A DNA stretch of 64,000 bases from Klebsormidium nitens. Taxonomy: Eukaryota; Streptophyta; Klebsormidiophyceae; Klebsormidiales; Klebsormidiaceae. Below are positions 62,601 through 64,000 of this stretch, piece by piece. The notes beneath the pieces were generated by a model that searched no databases, was not told where the DNA came from, and saw only the letters and a program-made list of their open reading frames with translations. Within the stretch, counting starts at the first letter, position 1. The number at the start of each line of letters is the position of its first letter. Location: the NCBI GenBank assembly GCA_000708835.1, contig DF237015.1:171440-235439 (forward strand), in the 5' to 3' direction. Made by a program: the position numbers and the translations under genes.

Positions 62601-64000
62601 ATTGGGGCCAGGCCGCCAACGGCAGTTGTCCGATCGATGTCTGGTTAGCCTTCGACCTTCGATCTTCGAGAAGAGGCATCTGTTTGCTTTCGGATTTGTT
62701 GTGGAGGCAAAATCTTCAGGCTTAGGTCGGATGCATACATTGTGGCTTCGCTGCTCAAACAGCACCGCCAGAATCGCACTCCATCTCAACTCTAAAAGGT
62801 GCTGCGATTATGTGCCTCATCCTCTTTTTTCCGGCTCTTCGACTCCACTCGAAATGGAAAACCCCGCCTGCGTCCAGATTAGGAACTGAAGGAACGCAAC
62901 TTTTTCGTCCTTCTTTCAGGGGATGCTGCGCGTGTTGGTCGAAGAAATGGGCGGCTGCTGGGTGCCTTTCTTCAGGTGAGCTTCTTCAAATGACTCACGC
63001 AGATTAGTAAGCAAGGGACCGGCCATCGGACGTCTGGTTTGGGCCTTCGAACGGTAATAAGGACCTTGGACTTACATTTGTCTTCCAATCTTGGAGCCCG
63101 GAACTTCAATGCCATAACTCGCTTTGAATATGGTCAAACCAGAGGGCTTCAGGCTGCCCCTTTCCCTTTCTGCATTCGAACTCGCCTAGGAAGAGATGTG
63201 AGCATTGTGTCAAGTCAACCCCTTGGATAAGAGCGATCTCTGAAAGAATATCAGTTCGAGGCAGTCTCGCACACTGCTCTGGTCCTCAGCAGAGCGTTTT
63301 TCCTAGACGAATATTGCCTGTTACTCTTCAGTACCCGTCCCGGGATTGCCTGCACAAGACGATAGGATCTTCCCCGCCTTTTCTCACTCCTAAGAAGACG
63401 CACCTTTTTATCGCAGTTCTGCGAGCGAGCGGAAGAGTGCAAGCGAGCGCCACTGGGTGGTGGGCGTCGGCGACAAGGACCTGTACTGCATCCTGTGCAA
63501 GGCGGACGGACCGGACGCACAGCCGCAGGTGAGGACGACTTTCGGACGGTCCGCATACACAACCGTGGATGTGAGGCTGATCTTGGACGGTGGGGATATC
63601 AAGATACGAGAGACTTCTTCGACGGACAAGCATTTATACAATCGCTGAAGGCGATTTTTGCATGGTCTGACTTTTAATGAGAGGCTTGAGAGGATTAATG
63701 GAGGGCCGAATGCTAGTAAGCCCGAGGCGAAACCCTTCGGACGGTCAAGATGCTAAAAGCTCAGCTGCGGCGCCCGAACGGAGGAAGATCGGAGGAGTCC
63801 TGCTCCCACAGTCTTGTTTGCGCTGCTTTCATCTTAACCGTTTGTTTCCAACGCAAACAGATCTTGAAGCGACTATTTACTCCTGAAGCCCCCGTGGAAG
63901 AAGAATTGCTCATCTGAGCTGCTGCTGAATCGCACGGCACAACGCATCCGAACAGGGCTTCCTGTAGGATCTTTTGCAACTTGTCTGACTTTAGTGTACT
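56608..64000 (+). CDS. CTF4: CTF4/WDHD1 (EOL1-like) replisome hub protein, 3' part missing
   Basis: Nuclear adaptor that links the CMG helicase to DNA polymerase alpha and cohesion factors. Exons found: 56608-56899, 57439-57815, 58520-58771, 59121-59549, 60156-60335, 60789-60905, 61468-61572, 62278-62424, 62920-62975, 63417-63528, all in phase; 689 codons before the window ends. The N-terminus is a WD40 propeller (AAHANGLTHIAWSTNGKHVL, SSLAFDPQHTLLGSSGSDGT, ATLAWSPNGRYLASADRDQV). An acidic Asp/Glu/Ser linker follows in exon 4, then the SepB/CTF4 middle propeller: VEFHDTS, FSLAGVQ, ATLTWLGFTEEGQ and HWVVGVGDKDLYCILCK match the WDHD1 order. The C-terminal half lies beyond 64000. The start codon has no upstream in-frame rival. 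Most introns hold echoes of the next exon. Confidence 0.93.
57070..57365 (+). repeat. Echoes ahead of CTF4 exon 2
   Basis: CTTTGCAGATAGCAAGCTCG at 57325-57344 copies the exon 2 acceptor and start (CTTTTGCAGATGGCAGGTTT, exon from 57439) about 106 bp upstream. Further up, intron blocks recur at about 57091 and 57239 (AGATCCTCCAGCAC and AGATCCTCTAGCAC, each followed by an AAAGCCT-like stretch). The acceptor at 57332 is intact. Confidence 0.78.
57855..57985 (+). repeat. Intronic tandem duplication after CTF4 exon 2
   Basis: A block beginning CGTTCAAAGGGTTTTACTCG (57849) recurs diverged as CCTAAAGGGCTTACCTCCTG (57922), with the downstream GAGTGAGGAA/GAGGATGAGG and CTGTTCAAAG/CTATTCAGAG in the same order. 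The unit is about 72 bp. The exon itself is not clearly included. Confidence 0.7.
58142..58440 (+). repeat. Three echoes of CTF4 exon 3
   Basis: Exon 3 starts CAG|ATCCTCGTCATCGACCGA at 58520. Copies start near 58142, 58255 and 58364, the last reading CAG|ATCCTCATCATAGACC. Steps are about 113, 109 and 156 bp. The last two keep CAG. The nearest is 156 bp away (a multiple of three) but meets a stop after 14 codons. Confidence 0.88.
59963..60045 (+). repeat. Acceptor-side echo of CTF4 exon 5
   Basis: TTGCCGGCCCGATCA, CTCCCATTTTTGCTGGTAGA and CACCAGCCACGCCGGCAGTC repeat the intron end and start of exon 5 (60120-60195) 158 bp upstream. The acceptor TCTGCAG|GTAGAG reads TTGCTG|GTAGAG here, so AG is lost. 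Confidence 0.93.
60368..60404 (+). repeat. GCTCTT hexamer microsatellite
   Basis: About six perfect GCTCTT units lie 32 bases after the CTF4 exon 5 donor. The equivalent spot in the echo near 60530 is not expanded, so the expansion came after the duplication or only on one copy. Confidence 0.9.
60463..60545 (+). repeat. Donor-side echo of CTF4 exon 5
   Basis: TTCTCGAGCTGGGCCCCGAA followed by TGCGGAGGTGGG copies the 3' end and donor of exon 5 (real end 60335) about 160 bp downstream. The flank CTTCTCTGCCGA is copied as well. The donor GTGGGT is preserved, so a cryptic donor exists. Confidence 0.92.
61275..61325 (+). repeat. Echo of CTF4 exon 7
   Basis: TTTGCAGCGCTTCGTGGAGT copies the exon 7 start (TTTGCAGCGTTTTGTGGCCA, exon from 61468) 184 bp upstream. 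Alignment without gaps extends at least 44 bases to a shared TCTCTGG. The acceptor is intact, but the offset would shift the reading frame. Confidence 0.88.
61939..62215 (+). repeat. Three echoes of CTF4 exon 8
   Basis: GAAGTCGCTCAGT, GGGAGTCGCTGAGTGGGA and TCGCACGCG blocks of exon 8 (real start 62278) recur with equivalent starts near 61939, 62044 and 62165. Steps are 105, 121 and 113 bp. The two nearer copies keep a GCAG acceptor. Similarity falls with distance from the real exon. Confidence 0.94.
62455..62555 (+). repeat. Degenerate AATCAGACTAA-like minisatellite
   Basis: Five or six variants of GAATCAGACTAA or AACTAGACTAA with short spacers lie just after CTF4 exon 8. No link to an exon is seen. 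Confidence 0.7.
63855..63920 (+). other. Candidate next CTF4 exon or its echo
   Basis: A good acceptor (AAACAG) at 63855-63860 leads into ATCTTGAAGCGACTATTTAC, whose open frame would continue the protein for 18 codons and then stop. No usable donor precedes that stop. By analogy with the other introns it is more likely a decayed echo of an exon lying beyond the window. Confidence 0.35.

Noticed and set aside
63861-63920. Terminal CTF4 exon ending in TGA at 63918
   Set aside because: It would remove the whole C-terminal half of a conserved family, and the residues do not match the expected next block. A decayed echo is likelier.

Overview
This looks like nuclear DNA from a green-lineage eukaryote, most likely a streptophyte alga of the Klebsormidium kind. 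The organism call is inference. It rests on plant-type proteins (a plastid TIC32-like dehydrogenase, a plant-type UDP-glucose pyrophosphorylase, a plant-style CTF4/EOL1 WD40 protein), GC-rich exons, 80-300 bp GT-AG introns and closely packed genes. Nothing bacterial, viral or organellar was seen.

Layout, left to right. 383-15127 (+): SMC5, 28 exons, predicted 1070 aa, with a 199-base assembly gap in one intron. 16720-17073 (+): a small mitochondrial-type protein of unknown function. 18402-23496 (-): a TBC1D13-like Rab GTPase-activating protein, 8 exons, 418 aa. 23884-28482 (+): a tail-anchored TPR protein, about 508 aa. 30298-35746 (-): a DUF2252 protein. 36536-41815 (+): a TIC32-like short-chain dehydrogenase, 9 exons, 321 aa. 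42797-47941 (-): UDP-glucose pyrophosphorylase, 17 exons, 476 aa. 48595-53748 (+): a THUMP-domain class I RNA methyltransferase, 6 exons, 716 aa. 53749-56607: a repeat-rich intergenic stretch. 56608 to the right edge (+): CTF4/WDHD1, incomplete. Exon models were built by hand from splice signals, reading phase and family similarity. In all but one gene every junction closes in phase. The exception is DUF2252.

The genes are unrelated housekeeping genes, not an operon or cluster. Two (SMC5, CTF4) belong to chromosome maintenance. Three pairs are head-to-head and may share promoters: TBC/TPR, DUF2252/dehydrogenase, UGP/methyltransferase. Three pairs converge.

The most striking signal is not a gene. 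Introns of SMC5, TBC, the dehydrogenase, the methyltransferase and CTF4 hold one to five decayed tandem copies ('echoes') of an adjacent exon edge. Most copy the acceptor plus the first 30-90 coding bases, at steps of about 100-185 bp upstream of the intact exon. Some copy a donor side, downstream. The 17-exon UGP gene shows none that I could see. One echo, before SMC5 exon 10, keeps its acceptor, lies exactly 135 bp upstream and leaves an open frame into the real exon, so it could give an in-frame 45-residue insertion.
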